DNA from: Amycolatopsis circi | Lineage (GTDB): Bacteria > Actinomycetota > Actinomycetes > Mycobacteriales > Pseudonocardiaceae | Direction of reading: 5' to 3' | Length of the DNA stretch: 47,460 nucleotides | NCBI RefSeq assembly: GCF_003385235.1 | Contig: NZ_PQIA01000072.1 | Coordinates: forward strand, 1-47,460 | Shown here: positions 1-6,693 of the stretch, one piece after another | How positions within the stretch are numbered: the first letter of the stretch is position 1 | How the letters are laid out: each line of letters starts with the position of its first letter | Position numbers and translations under genes: made by a program | Notes under the pieces: generated by a model | What the model was told of the DNA's origin: nothing | Databases searched by the model: none | The model's input: the letters and a program-made list of their open reading frames with translations, nothing else

Positions 1-175
1 GCACCACCGCATCCGCCCCGCCGTCCACGGTCCCCAACGCAGACAACGACGAATGCACAATCACCACCCCGCCATCGGAAACCCCCAACTCCCGAACCCC
101 CGCACACACCGCATCCGCGTCAACCACAACCGCCAGCCTCCCTCGCAACCCACCAAGACGACCACTCCACCCCAT
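1..175 (-). CDS. AAC(3)-family aminoglycoside N-acetyltransferase, N-terminal part (runs off the window)
   Basis: Only the first ~58 residues are inside the window. The minus strand from the ATG at 175 encodes an arginine-rich leader, then REL-GVSDGGVVIVHSSLSALG and GGADAVV. This matches the start of the AAC(3)/YokD acetyltransferase fold, where the VHSSL strand and a GG-containing helix follow a short leader. Family members transfer acetyl from acetyl-CoA to the 3-amino group of 2-deoxystreptamine aminoglycosides, but many actinomycete homologues have unknown substrates. A GCGAGGGG stretch directly precedes the ATG. The gene lies downstream of the P450 gene, separated by a large hairpin. Identity rests on the N-terminus alone. 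Confidence 0.72.
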   Translation of the reverse strand, partial: MGWSGRLGGLRGRLAVVVDADAVCAGVRELGVSDGGVVIVHSSLSALGTVDGGADAVV

Positions 176-188
176 CCCCTCGCCGCAG

Positions 189-282
189 TTAGCACTGGCT
201 CGGCGCTGTCAAGGGTGGCCGCGCCAGCGGTCATCGCGAAGCGACGCCGAAGGCGCCCTTGATAGCGCCGAGCCAGTGCTAA
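189..282. repeat. 94-bp interrupted palindrome between the P450 and acetyltransferase genes
   Basis: Arms 189-220 and 252-282 are reverse complements. The outer 19 bases (TTAGCACTGGCTCGGCGCT) match perfectly; after one wobble, TCAAGGG matches again. The loop is about 31 bases. It lies just 3' of the P450 stop and 5' of the acetyltransferase start on the same strand, so it could act as a terminator. Its long imperfect arms with TTAGC/GCTAA ends also fit a mobile-type intergenic repeat. Confidence 0.75.
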
Positions 283-318
283 ACAATCAAAAGCGAGGGA
301 GTCCACCCCACCCCGAAC

Positions 319-1509
319 TCACCACGCAACAGGCAGCTTCACAACACCGTAAATATTCTGATACTCAGACCGCAACGGCACCTCCCCCACCACCCGCAGC
401 CCAGGAAACCGCCGAACCAACGCAGGCAACGCCACAGTCATCTCCACCCGAGCCAACTGCTGCCCCAAGCACTGATGAATCCCGTGCCCGAACCCCACAT
501 GCCCAGTCGCGACCCGCCGCACATCCAACTCGTCCGGCCGCTCGAACTTCAAGGGATCCCGATTGGCGGCTTGCACCGACAGCACCACAGTCTCCCCAGC
601 CCGAATCACCTGGCCGCCAACCTCGACATCCGTCAACGCGGCCCGAGCCCCGGTGTGCGCAATGGACAGATACCGCATCAACTCCTCGACAGCCCCGCCA
701 GCCGCCTCCGGATCGTCCCGAACCACCGCCCACTGCTCCGGATTGCTCAACAGCGCATACGTCCCCAACGCCAACATATTCGCCGTCGTGTCCAGCCCGG
801 CCGCCAGCAGGAACGTACCCAGCCCAGCCAGTTCCTCGTCAGTCAAATCACTGCTGGTCAGATCACTGAACAAGTCGTCCGTAGGCGCGGACCGCTTAGC
901 CGGCACCAACGAAGCCACATACTCCTGCAACTGGCCATAAGCAGTCATCCTCTCCTCTTCGGAAAGACCGACCTCGTTGATCGCCTTCGCGGTTCCCAGG
1001 AAAGACGCCCGATCCGAATACGGCACCCCGAGCAATTCGCAAATCATCACCGCGGGCACCGGATGCGCATAAGCCGCGACCAGATCGACCCCGGGCCCGG
1101 CCTTCTCCATCGAATCCAGGTACTCGCCGGAGACCTCGGCCACCCTATCGCTGAGCAACCGCATCCGCCGGACAGTGAACTTTCCCGTCAGCAGCTTGCG
1201 GAACCGGGTGTGCTCCGGAGCATCGATCCCCGTCAGGTCCCCCACCGGAGCCGGCGGCAGTTCCGGAAACTGCTCCATCCCGGGAAACGGGTAGTGCCAC
1301 AATTCGTACCGGTTGCTGAACCGCTGGTCCCCCAGGATCGCCCGGACCTCCGCGTGCCCGGTGGCCAGCCAGCCGACGTGCCCGTCCGGGAACGTCATCC
1401 GCGTCAGCGGAGCCCGGTCCCGCACCGCGGTCAGCGACGGCGGCGGATCGAACGGACACCCCTGCGCCCGCCCCACCGGAACCCCGTGCACCATCTCTTC
1501 CCCAGTCAT
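319..1509 (-). CDS. Cytochrome P450
   Basis: A 396-aa soluble bacterial P450, normal for CYP105/107-type actinomycete enzymes. It is a haem monooxygenase needing ferredoxin partners not found nearby. Visible landmarks: I-helix AGLDTT at 237-242 (acid-alcohol pair replaced by D-T), ExxR at 276-279 (ELMR), and haem loop GFGHGIHQCLG with ligand Cys347. The ATG at 1509 is used because AAAGGGG precedes it; a TTG two codons upstream also exists. It starts 13 bases after the ABC permease stop on the same strand, so it is probably the last gene of the five-gene run. Substrate unknown. Confidence 0.93.
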   Translation of the reverse strand: MTGEEMVHGVPVGRAQGCPFDPPPSLTAVRDRAPLTRMTFPDGHVGWLATGHAEVRAILGDQRFSNRYELWHYPFPGMEQFPELPPAPVGDLTGIDAPEHTRFRKLLTGKFTVRRMRLLSDRVAEVSGEYLDSMEKAGPGVDLVAAYAHPVPAVMICELLGVPYSDRASFLGTAKAINEVGLSEEERMTAYGQLQEYVASLVPAKRSAPTDDLFSDLTSSDLTDEELAGLGTFLLAAGLDTTANMLALGTYALLSNPEQWAVVRDDPEAAGGAVEELMRYLSIAHTGARAALTDVEVGGQVIRAGETVVLSVQAANRDPLKFERPDELDVRRVATGHVGFGHGIHQCLGQQLARVEMTVALPALVRRFPGLRVVGEVPLRSEYQNIYGVVKLPVAW

Positions 1510-1522
1510 CCCCAAACCCCTT

Positions 1523-2338
1523 TCAGTGGGCGTATTCGCGATTGAAAAGCTTCTTGGACCAGAGATAGCCGCCGATGCCCATCACGGCGCACCAGCCGAG
1601 CGCGAACCACAGGTGGTCGCCGAGCGGCTTGTCGAGCAGCAGCGCGCGCAGGGTCTCGATGATCGGCGTGAACGGCTGGTACTCGGCGAACCACCGAAGC
1701 GCGCCCGGCATCGAATCGGCGGGCACGAACCCGCTGCCGAGGAAAGGCAGGAGCAGCAACGGCATCGGCGTGTTGCTGGCCGATTCGACACTCTTGCTCA
1801 CCTGTCCGAGCGCGACGCACAGCCACACCAGCGCGAGCGCCACCACCACGAGGAATCCGACCGCGGCGAACCACGAACCGACCCCGGCGGCGGGCCGGAA
1901 GCCGACCAGCAACGCGACCCCGGTGACCACCACGAGCCCGAACAACGCTTGCAGCACACTGCCGAGCACGTGCCCGGTCAGCACCGAAACCCGGGCGATG
2001 TGCATGGTCCGGAACCGGGCGATGACGCCTTCGGTCAGGTCCATCGCCACCGAAATCGCCGTTCCCTGCACAGTGGCGGTGATGGTCATCAGCAGAATCG
2101 TCGGCGCGACGAAGTTGGCGTATTCGGCTCTGCCGCCTCCGGCCCCGCCTAACCCGGCGCCCAGTGTGCCGCCGAAAACGTAAACGAACAGCAGCAGGAA
2201 CACGACCGGCATGCCGACCAGCATGATCGTCAGCGACGGATACCGGAGCATGTGCTTGAGGTTCCGGCGCAGCATGGTCATCGAGTCGCGGACCGGGTGG
2301 AAACGCAGATCGGGTCCGGCGAGAGCGGGTGCGGTCAT
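1523..2338 (-). CDS. ABC-2 type transporter permease (DrrB-like)
   Basis: A 271-aa membrane protein with about six hydrophobic segments, laid out as in ABC-2 permeases of the DrrB/daunorubicin-resistance family: a cytoplasmic N-terminus with DSMTMLRRNLKHMLRYPSL, a first segment around residues 37-60, and a PADSMP-containing loop before the last segment. Its start overlaps the ATPase stop by four bases (ATGA), implying translational coupling and a two-subunit exporter. DrrAB pairs usually export hydrophobic drugs or lipids. The substrate here cannot be read from sequence, though the adjoining P450 suggests a modified small molecule or membrane lipid. Confidence 0.9.
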   Translation of the reverse strand: MTAPALAGPDLRFHPVRDSMTMLRRNLKHMLRYPSLTIMLVGMPVVFLLLFVYVFGGTLGAGLGGAGGGRAEYANFVAPTILLMTITATVQGTAISVAMDLTEGVIARFRTMHIARVSVLTGHVLGSVLQALFGLVVVTGVALLVGFRPAAGVGSWFAAVGFLVVVALALVWLCVALGQVSKSVESASNTPMPLLLLPFLGSGFVPADSMPGALRWFAEYQPFTPIIETLRALLLDKPLGDHLWFALGWCAVMGIGGYLWSKKLFNREYAH

Positions 2339-3294
2339 CGGGAAGTCACCTTTTCGTCAGTGGGGTTGCCGGTGAGGGCAAGGAAAACGTCGTCGAGATC
2401 GGGGGTGTGCACGGAAAGCTCGTCGACCTTCACCGAAAGCGAGTCGAGCCGGTCGATCAGCGATTTCAGCGACTGCAGGCTGCCGTCGCTGGGCACGCGC
2501 AGCACCAGCGCGTCGTTCTGCCGGGACGCCTCGCTCAGCGCGCGCTGCGCCTGGTCGAGGTCCGTCTCTTCTTCGAAGCGCAACTGGACGTGCCCGCCGG
2601 GGATCTGGCGCTTGAGTTCGTCCGCAGTGCCCTCGGCGACAATCCGCCCGTGGTCGAGCACCGCGATCCGGTCGGCCAGCTCGTCGGCCTCTTCGAGGTA
2701 TTGCGTGGTAAGGAAAATCGTGACCCCGCTGGCCACCAGCTTGCGCACGATCCCCCACATCGCCCGGCGGCTGCGCGGGTCCAGGCCGGTGGTCGGCTCG
2801 TCGAGGAAGATCACCTGCGGGCTGCCGACGAGCGTCATCGCCAGGTCGAGCCGGCGCCGCATGCCGCCGGAGTAGGCCGACACCGGCTTCTTCGCCGCTT
2901 CGACGAGATCGAACTGTTCGAGCAGTTCCGCCGCGCGCTGCTTCCGCGCGGCCCGGTCGAGGTGGTGCAGATCCGCCATCAGCAGCAGGTTTTCCTCGGC
3001 GGTCAGCAGATTGTCGACCGCGGAGAACTGCCCGGTGACGCCGATCGAGGCCCGCACCCCGTCGGCTTCCGAGGCGAGGTCGTATCCGGCGACCTGTGCC
3101 GCACCGGCGTCGGCATTGATCAAAGTGGACAGAATCTTGACCGTGGTGGTCTTGCCCGCGCCGTTCGCGCCGAGCAGCGAAAAGACGGTGCCGCGGGCGA
3201 CGCTGAGATCGATGCCGTCGAGCACGAGGTGGTCGCCGAAGGATTTGCGCAGTCCGGTGGCGGCGATCGCCGGCCGGGAATGGTTGCTGGACAT
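2335..3294 (-). CDS. ABC transporter ATP-binding protein (DrrA-like)
   Basis: A 319-aa nucleotide-binding subunit. Walker A is GANGAGKTT near residue 36, the signature is YSGGMRRRL, and Walker B runs into LDEPTTGLDPRSR, the classic DrrA/CcmA arrangement. The extra C-terminal ~90 residues match the DrrA-type regulatory tail. The ATG at 3294 has GGAGAA six bases upstream and is preferred over an in-frame TTG at 3306. The gene follows the DUF4097 gene by 20 bases and overlaps the permease gene, so these are cotranscribed. It powers export by the permease encoded next. Confidence 0.95.
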   Translation of the reverse strand: MSSNHSRPAIAATGLRKSFGDHLVLDGIDLSVARGTVFSLLGANGAGKTTTVKILSTLINADAGAAQVAGYDLASEADGVRASIGVTGQFSAVDNLLTAEENLLLMADLHHLDRAARKQRAAELLEQFDLVEAAKKPVSAYSGGMRRRLDLAMTLVGSPQVIFLDEPTTGLDPRSRRAMWGIVRKLVASGVTIFLTTQYLEEADELADRIAVLDHGRIVAEGTADELKRQIPGGHVQLRFEEETDLDQAQRALSEASRQNDALVLRVPSDGSLQSLKSLIDRLDSLSVKVDELSVHTPDLDDVFLALTGNPTDEKVTSR

Positions 3295-3314
3295 AGGTTT
3301 CTCCAAGACTGTGA

Positions 3315-4160
3315 TCAGGAGCGGTGGATGACGATTTCGCCGAACGCGGTGTGCCCGCGGACCTCGACGGTCTCCGTGGACTCGCCAGGGCTGGCCGAGG
3401 TCTCCAGCTGGTTGCGCACGTGGCCGAAGTTGGTCTTGACGTCGAGCCAGGCCGCGGTGCCCTTGGCGATGCCGATCCGCAGGTCGCCGATCGCGCTCTC
3501 GAGCACGACCGAACCGCGGACGACCTCGCCGAGCGAGATGGCGCCGTTGGACGTCTTCGCGTCGACCCCGGCACCCGCGTGCTCGACCTCGATGTCGCCG
3601 TTGGCCGCGCGCACCCGGACCTCGCCGGCGGCGGAGTCGATCGTGGTGTCGCCGTTGGAGTTCTTGACCACCACGGTCCCGTCGACCGGGCCGAGCCGGA
3701 CCTTCCCGGACGCGGTCGAGACCTCGGCATCGCCCGCGACCCCGTCGACCGTCACGTGGCCGACCGAGGTGTCGACGCGCAGCGGGCCGGTGCGGTCGAG
3801 GCTGACGTTCCCAGCCGCGGTCTTGAGCCGCGCCTGCCCGAGTTCGCCGGAGCCCTGGAAGGCGCCCGCCTGCACCTCGGCGGAAACCCGCGAGCCGGTG
3901 GGCAGTTCGACCGTCACGTCGACCGAGCGGGTCTTGCGGGAGAAGTCGAACGCCCGCATCTTCGGCCCGGTGATGTGCAGCGTGCCGTTGCTGTAGTCGA
4001 CGCGGATCTGCTTCGCGGTCTTGACGTCGGAGTCGTCGTACTCGTCGGTCGGACGGACGTCGACGACCGTGTCGGCACGGTCGCTCGCGGCGAACCGGAC
4101 CTGGCCGACGCCGAGGTCGAGGGTGACGGAAATCGGGCTGGGAGTGTCGAATTTAGGCAT
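3315..4160 (-). CDS. DUF4097-family beta-strand repeat protein
   Basis: A 281-aa protein of repeating short beta strands with G-x-V/D-turns (SVGHVTVDGVAGDAEVSTASGKVRL and similar) typical of the DUF4097 putative adhesin/beta-helix family. There is no signal peptide or membrane segment, so it looks cytoplasmic. The ATG at 4160 follows GGGGA; a GTG at 4172 is less likely. Genes of this family often precede DrrAB-like exporters in actinomycetes, but no biochemical role is established. It sits second in the run, 76 bases after the ribbon-helix-helix gene and 20 before the ATPase. Confidence 0.85.
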   Translation of the reverse strand: MPKFDTPSPISVTLDLGVGQVRFAASDRADTVVDVRPTDEYDDSDVKTAKQIRVDYSNGTLHITGPKMRAFDFSRKTRSVDVTVELPTGSRVSAEVQAGAFQGSGELGQARLKTAAGNVSLDRTGPLRVDTSVGHVTVDGVAGDAEVSTASGKVRLGPVDGTVVVKNSNGDTTIDSAAGEVRVRAANGDIEVEHAGAGVDAKTSNGAISLGEVVRGSVVLESAIGDLRIGIAKGTAAWLDVKTNFGHVRNQLETSASPGESTETVEVRGHTAFGEIVIHRS

Positions 4161-4236
4161 GGTTGTCCCCACATTTCGGTTAGGTGTGCCGTCTCCGCAG
4201 GTCAGAGACGGGTGAAGGAGTCAGCGAAGAAAGGAG

Positions 4237-4761
4237 CTACCGGACCCAGCCGGTGAAGCTCTGCTTGGAAAAACTGCCGCCGGGCGCCTCGAAGCGCTGC
4301 TCGCGTTCGGGTCGCTGCTGCAGTGCCGAGGAGGCCGCCCGGACGAGCCAGGCGTTGACCGAACGGCCCTCCTTGGCGGCGGCCTCCTCGACCGCGGCCT
4401 TGAGCTGCTCGGGCAGCCGCACGTTGATCCGCGCCGACGGACCGTCCTCGGCGAACAGCGGTTCGCTGGCTTCCGGAGCCGGTTCGGCCGCGGGCGCGGC
4501 GGGCTGGGCGGGTTCGGCGGGCGGCGAGGTCACGACGAAGTTCGGGTCGCGTCCGCGCAGGCGCAGTTCGACCGAGCCGGGCGCGAGGTCCCGGGTGATC
4601 TCGTCGACGGCGCCGGACAGCGTGTCCAGGAGGGTCATCCGGATCGCCGACTCCAGCGATCCGGTCAGCCGCTCGACCAGCGCGCGTCCCTCTTCGCCGC
4701 TGGCCTCGGCCAGCGTCGCGAATTCCCGCCCGAGGTTGCTTACGTACGTGGTCAAGTCCAT
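4237..4761 (-). CDS. Ribbon-helix-helix (HicB/CopG-like) DNA-binding regulator
   Basis: A 174-aa protein. The N-terminal ~85 residues are helical and acidic. A Pro/Ala-rich linker (about residues 88-108) follows, then a C-terminal ribbon-helix-helix motif: the strand ARINVRLPEQLK and the two helices around VEEAAAKEGRSVNAWLVRAA. Such domains dimerise and put a beta ribbon in the DNA groove, and are typical of antitoxins and autorepressors. No toxin gene is adjacent; an exporter operon follows instead. Repeated TGGCACCA octamers overlap and precede the ATG at 4761, suggesting autoregulation. A GTG at 4794 lies inside that array and is less likely. Confidence 0.82.
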   Translation of the reverse strand: MDLTTYVSNLGREFATLAEASGEEGRALVERLTGSLESAIRMTLLDTLSGAVDEITRDLAPGSVELRLRGRDPNFVVTSPPAEPAQPAAPAAEPAPEASEPLFAEDGPSARINVRLPEQLKAAVEEAAAKEGRSVNAWLVRAASSALQQRPEREQRFEAPGGSFSKQSFTGWVR

Positions 4762-4900
4762 GGCACCACTATGGCACACGCTTGGCACCACCACAAGCCA
4801 TCGTGGCTCAGTTTGGCACCACTACGGCTCAGACAGTGGTGAAACTGCAGGTCAAAGCATGGTGCCACGCGAAAAATAGCCGAGCCGACGTGGTGCCACC
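4761..4900. promoter_or_regulatory. Array of TGGCACCA octamers upstream of the RHH operon
   Basis: The octamer TGGCACCA occurs at 4761, 4783 and 4814 and in the opposite orientation at 4860-4867 and 4891-4898; a near copy ATGGCACAC sits at 4771. Spacings of 22, 31, 46 and 31 bases are mostly near whole helical turns. The first copy overlaps the start codon of the RHH gene. Ribbon-helix-helix proteins typically bind clusters of short repeats cooperatively, so this is the likely operator of the five-gene run. Confidence 0.65.
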
Positions 4901-4931
4901 GGTCCGATCACGCCCGTCCGCCCTGCTAGAA

Positions 4932-4986
4932 GTCCGTGAAGGGCTCCTTGAGGGAACCTGATTCCCTCAAGGAGCCCTTCACGGAC
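4932..4986. terminator. 55-bp palindrome, GTCCGTGAAGGGCTCC type
   Basis: Perfect 25-bp arms (4932-4956 and 4962-4986) around a 5-base loop. It ends a few bases beyond the stop of the MerR gene (minus strand) and lies upstream of the RHH operon. It is a member of the palindrome family also at 21754, 23427, 34295, 39303 and 46244. The position at a gene 3' end suggests a rho-independent, U-tract-less terminator. Confidence 0.75.
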
Positions 4987-4991
4987 AGCCG

Positions 4992-5399
4992 CTACTTGAC
5001 GACCGCCTTCGCGACCGGCAAATCGATCCCGGCGCGGAAGCTAGGGCACTCGTCCAGGGCGCCTTCGTATGTGCACGTCATGAGGTGCTGCAAGTACGCC
5101 TGCGCGTCGAGCAGCCGCGTCACTTCATCCTGGATCGCCTCGATCCGGGCAGTGACCGTGCGCCGCCAGTCGCCGCGCTCGCCGTGGGTCCCGAGCAGCG
5201 CGGCGATGTCGTCGAGGCTCAAATGACCGGTCTCCCGCCAGGTGCGGATCAGCGCGATCCGGTAGAGCTGGTCCTGGTCGTAGAACCGCCAGCCGGAGCG
5301 GCGGCGCGGCTCGATCAGGCCGCAGCTTTCCCAGTAGTGCAGCGTCGACACCGGCACGTCGAAGCGCGCCGACACCTCGCCGATCGAGTACAGGTCCAT
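4992..5399 (-). CDS. MerR-family transcriptional regulator
   Basis: A 135-aa protein beginning with the MerR winged helix-turn-helix: YSIGEVSARFDVPVSTLHYW, then the wing GLIEPRRRSGWRFYDQDQL, then a coiled dimerisation helix (about residues 75-110). The C-terminal stretch has two Cys (around 108 and 117, in MTCTYEG and ECPSF) that could bind a metal or thiol ligand; this is inference. It lies 42 bases downstream of the efeB stop on the same strand and could be cotranscribed with the iron genes, or be independent. Confidence 0.9.
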   Translation of the reverse strand: MDLYSIGEVSARFDVPVSTLHYWESCGLIEPRRRSGWRFYDQDQLYRIALIRTWRETGHLSLDDIAALLGTHGERGDWRRTVTARIEAIQDEVTRLLDAQAYLQHLMTCTYEGALDECPSFRAGIDLPVAKAVVK

Positions 5400-5441
5400 G
5401 CCTCATTGCACCGCACCTCAAGCACTCGAAGCAAGGGTAGG

Positions 5442-6686
5442 CTAAGCAAACATCCCGCTGGCGTACCAGTCGGCCTGATCGCGAACGCCCGGCAGCGTGA
5501 AGAAGTACCCGCCGCCGAACGGCTGGACGTAGTCCACCAGCGGTTCCCCGGCGAGCCGCTGCTGCACGGTCTCGAACTGCCGCTGCACGTCCTGCTGGTA
5601 GCAGACGAACACGTGCCCGGCCTGGAGTTCCCCGTTCGCGTCCACGCCGAGGTCGTAGTTGTAGGAGCGGCGGACCAGCCGCTGATTGTCGGTCGCGGGC
5701 GTGCGCGGGTTGGCCTTCCGGATGTGCGAGGTCAGCGGGATCACCGCGCCGTGCGGGTCGGCGGAGTAGTTCGGGTTGTCGGTCTCGGTGTTGCCGTCGA
5801 GCGGGGCGCCCGAATCGCGGCGTCGGCCGAACATCTTCTCCTGCTCGTTGATCGACACCCGGTCCCAGAACTCGACCAGCATCCGGATCAGCCGCACCAC
5901 CTGGTAGCTGCCGCCGCGCACCCACGCGGGCTCGGCCGGATCGTCGACCCACACCAGCCCGTTCGCCTCGCCGCCGACCGGATTCGCCGTGCCGTCCTTG
6001 AATCCCAGCAGGTTCCGGCCCGCGCCGGACGGCCGCGGCGGCGGATTGTAGCCGTGCATCTTCCACCGCAGCTGCATCGCGCCGCGGGTGTGCCGGGTGA
6101 GGTCGCGGAGCGCGTGGTGCACCGTGTCCGGGTTGTTGGCGCACAGCTGGATCAGCAGGTCCCCGTGCATCCAGGCGGCTTCCGGTGCGTCGTCCGGAAA
6201 GATCTTCATCGGGGTCAGCTTTTTCGGCTTGTGCGCGGCGAGGCCGACGCGGTCGAAGAGGCTGGCACCAAACGAAACCGTGACAGTGAGGCCGTCGGCA
6301 AGGACGGACGGGCCGAGCACCTCGCTATCCGACGGCGGCCTTCCGACGCCGAGGTTCGGCGGCGTTCCGCCGGTGGTGAGGAACCGGGCCCGGTCGGTGA
6401 GCGTGTGCAGGAGCGCGATCAAGTCCGTCTTCGAGCTGCTGAGCAGATCGAAGGCCACGAAGGCCGCGGAAGCCTGCTTCTCTGCCGGAGCCGGGGTGAG
6501 CACGCCGGACTGGTTGGCGCCGTGGAACGGGTGCTCCGTCGCCGGGGCTGGTGCCGCGCCAGCGGAGCGTTCGTCGGCCTGGGCGCCGCCGATCAGCACG
6601 CCTCCGGTGAGCGCGGTGCCTGCCGCGCCGGCGGCCGCGCCTTTCAGGAAGTTGCGGCGATTGACGTTCGTCACTTCGGGATTCAC
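5442..6686 (-). CDS. efeB: EfeB-like Tat-exported Dyp-type haem peroxidase (deferrochelatase)
   Basis: A 414-aa Dyp peroxidase. The N-terminus carries a twin-arginine signal (NRRNFLKG at residues 9-16, hydrophobic stretch, then GGAQA), so it is folded with haem and exported by Tat. The Dyp hallmark GFKDG is at 228-232, with downstream HIRKANPR matching the proximal-histidine region. In EfeUOB systems EfeB oxidises ferrous iron or acts on haem to feed EfeO/EfeU. The GTG start at 6686 lies seven bases after the efeUO stop. A GTG five codons further in is also possible. Confidence 0.93.
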   Translation of the reverse strand: MNPEVTNVNRRNFLKGAAAGAAGTALTGGVLIGGAQADERSAGAAPAPATEHPFHGANQSGVLTPAPAEKQASAAFVAFDLLSSSKTDLIALLHTLTDRARFLTTGGTPPNLGVGRPPSDSEVLGPSVLADGLTVTVSFGASLFDRVGLAAHKPKKLTPMKIFPDDAPEAAWMHGDLLIQLCANNPDTVHHALRDLTRHTRGAMQLRWKMHGYNPPPRPSGAGRNLLGFKDGTANPVGGEANGLVWVDDPAEPAWVRGGSYQVVRLIRMLVEFWDRVSINEQEKMFGRRRDSGAPLDGNTETDNPNYSADPHGAVIPLTSHIRKANPRTPATDNQRLVRRSYNYDLGVDANGELQAGHVFVCYQQDVQRQFETVQQRLAGEPLVDYVQPFGGGYFFTLPGVRDQADWYASGMFA

Positions 6687-6693
6687 CAGCCGA

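Noticed and set aside
189..282. TTAGCACT...AGTGCTAA as a CIRCE (HrcA) element
   Set aside because: CIRCE has a 9-base spacer between short arms. Here the arms are ~30 bases with a 31-base loop, and no chaperone gene is near.
5432..5450. Second iron-box-like sequence (GTAGGCTAAGCAAAC) at the efeB stop
   Set aside because: It overlaps coding sequence and stop, and matches the consensus poorly compared with the box at 8721.
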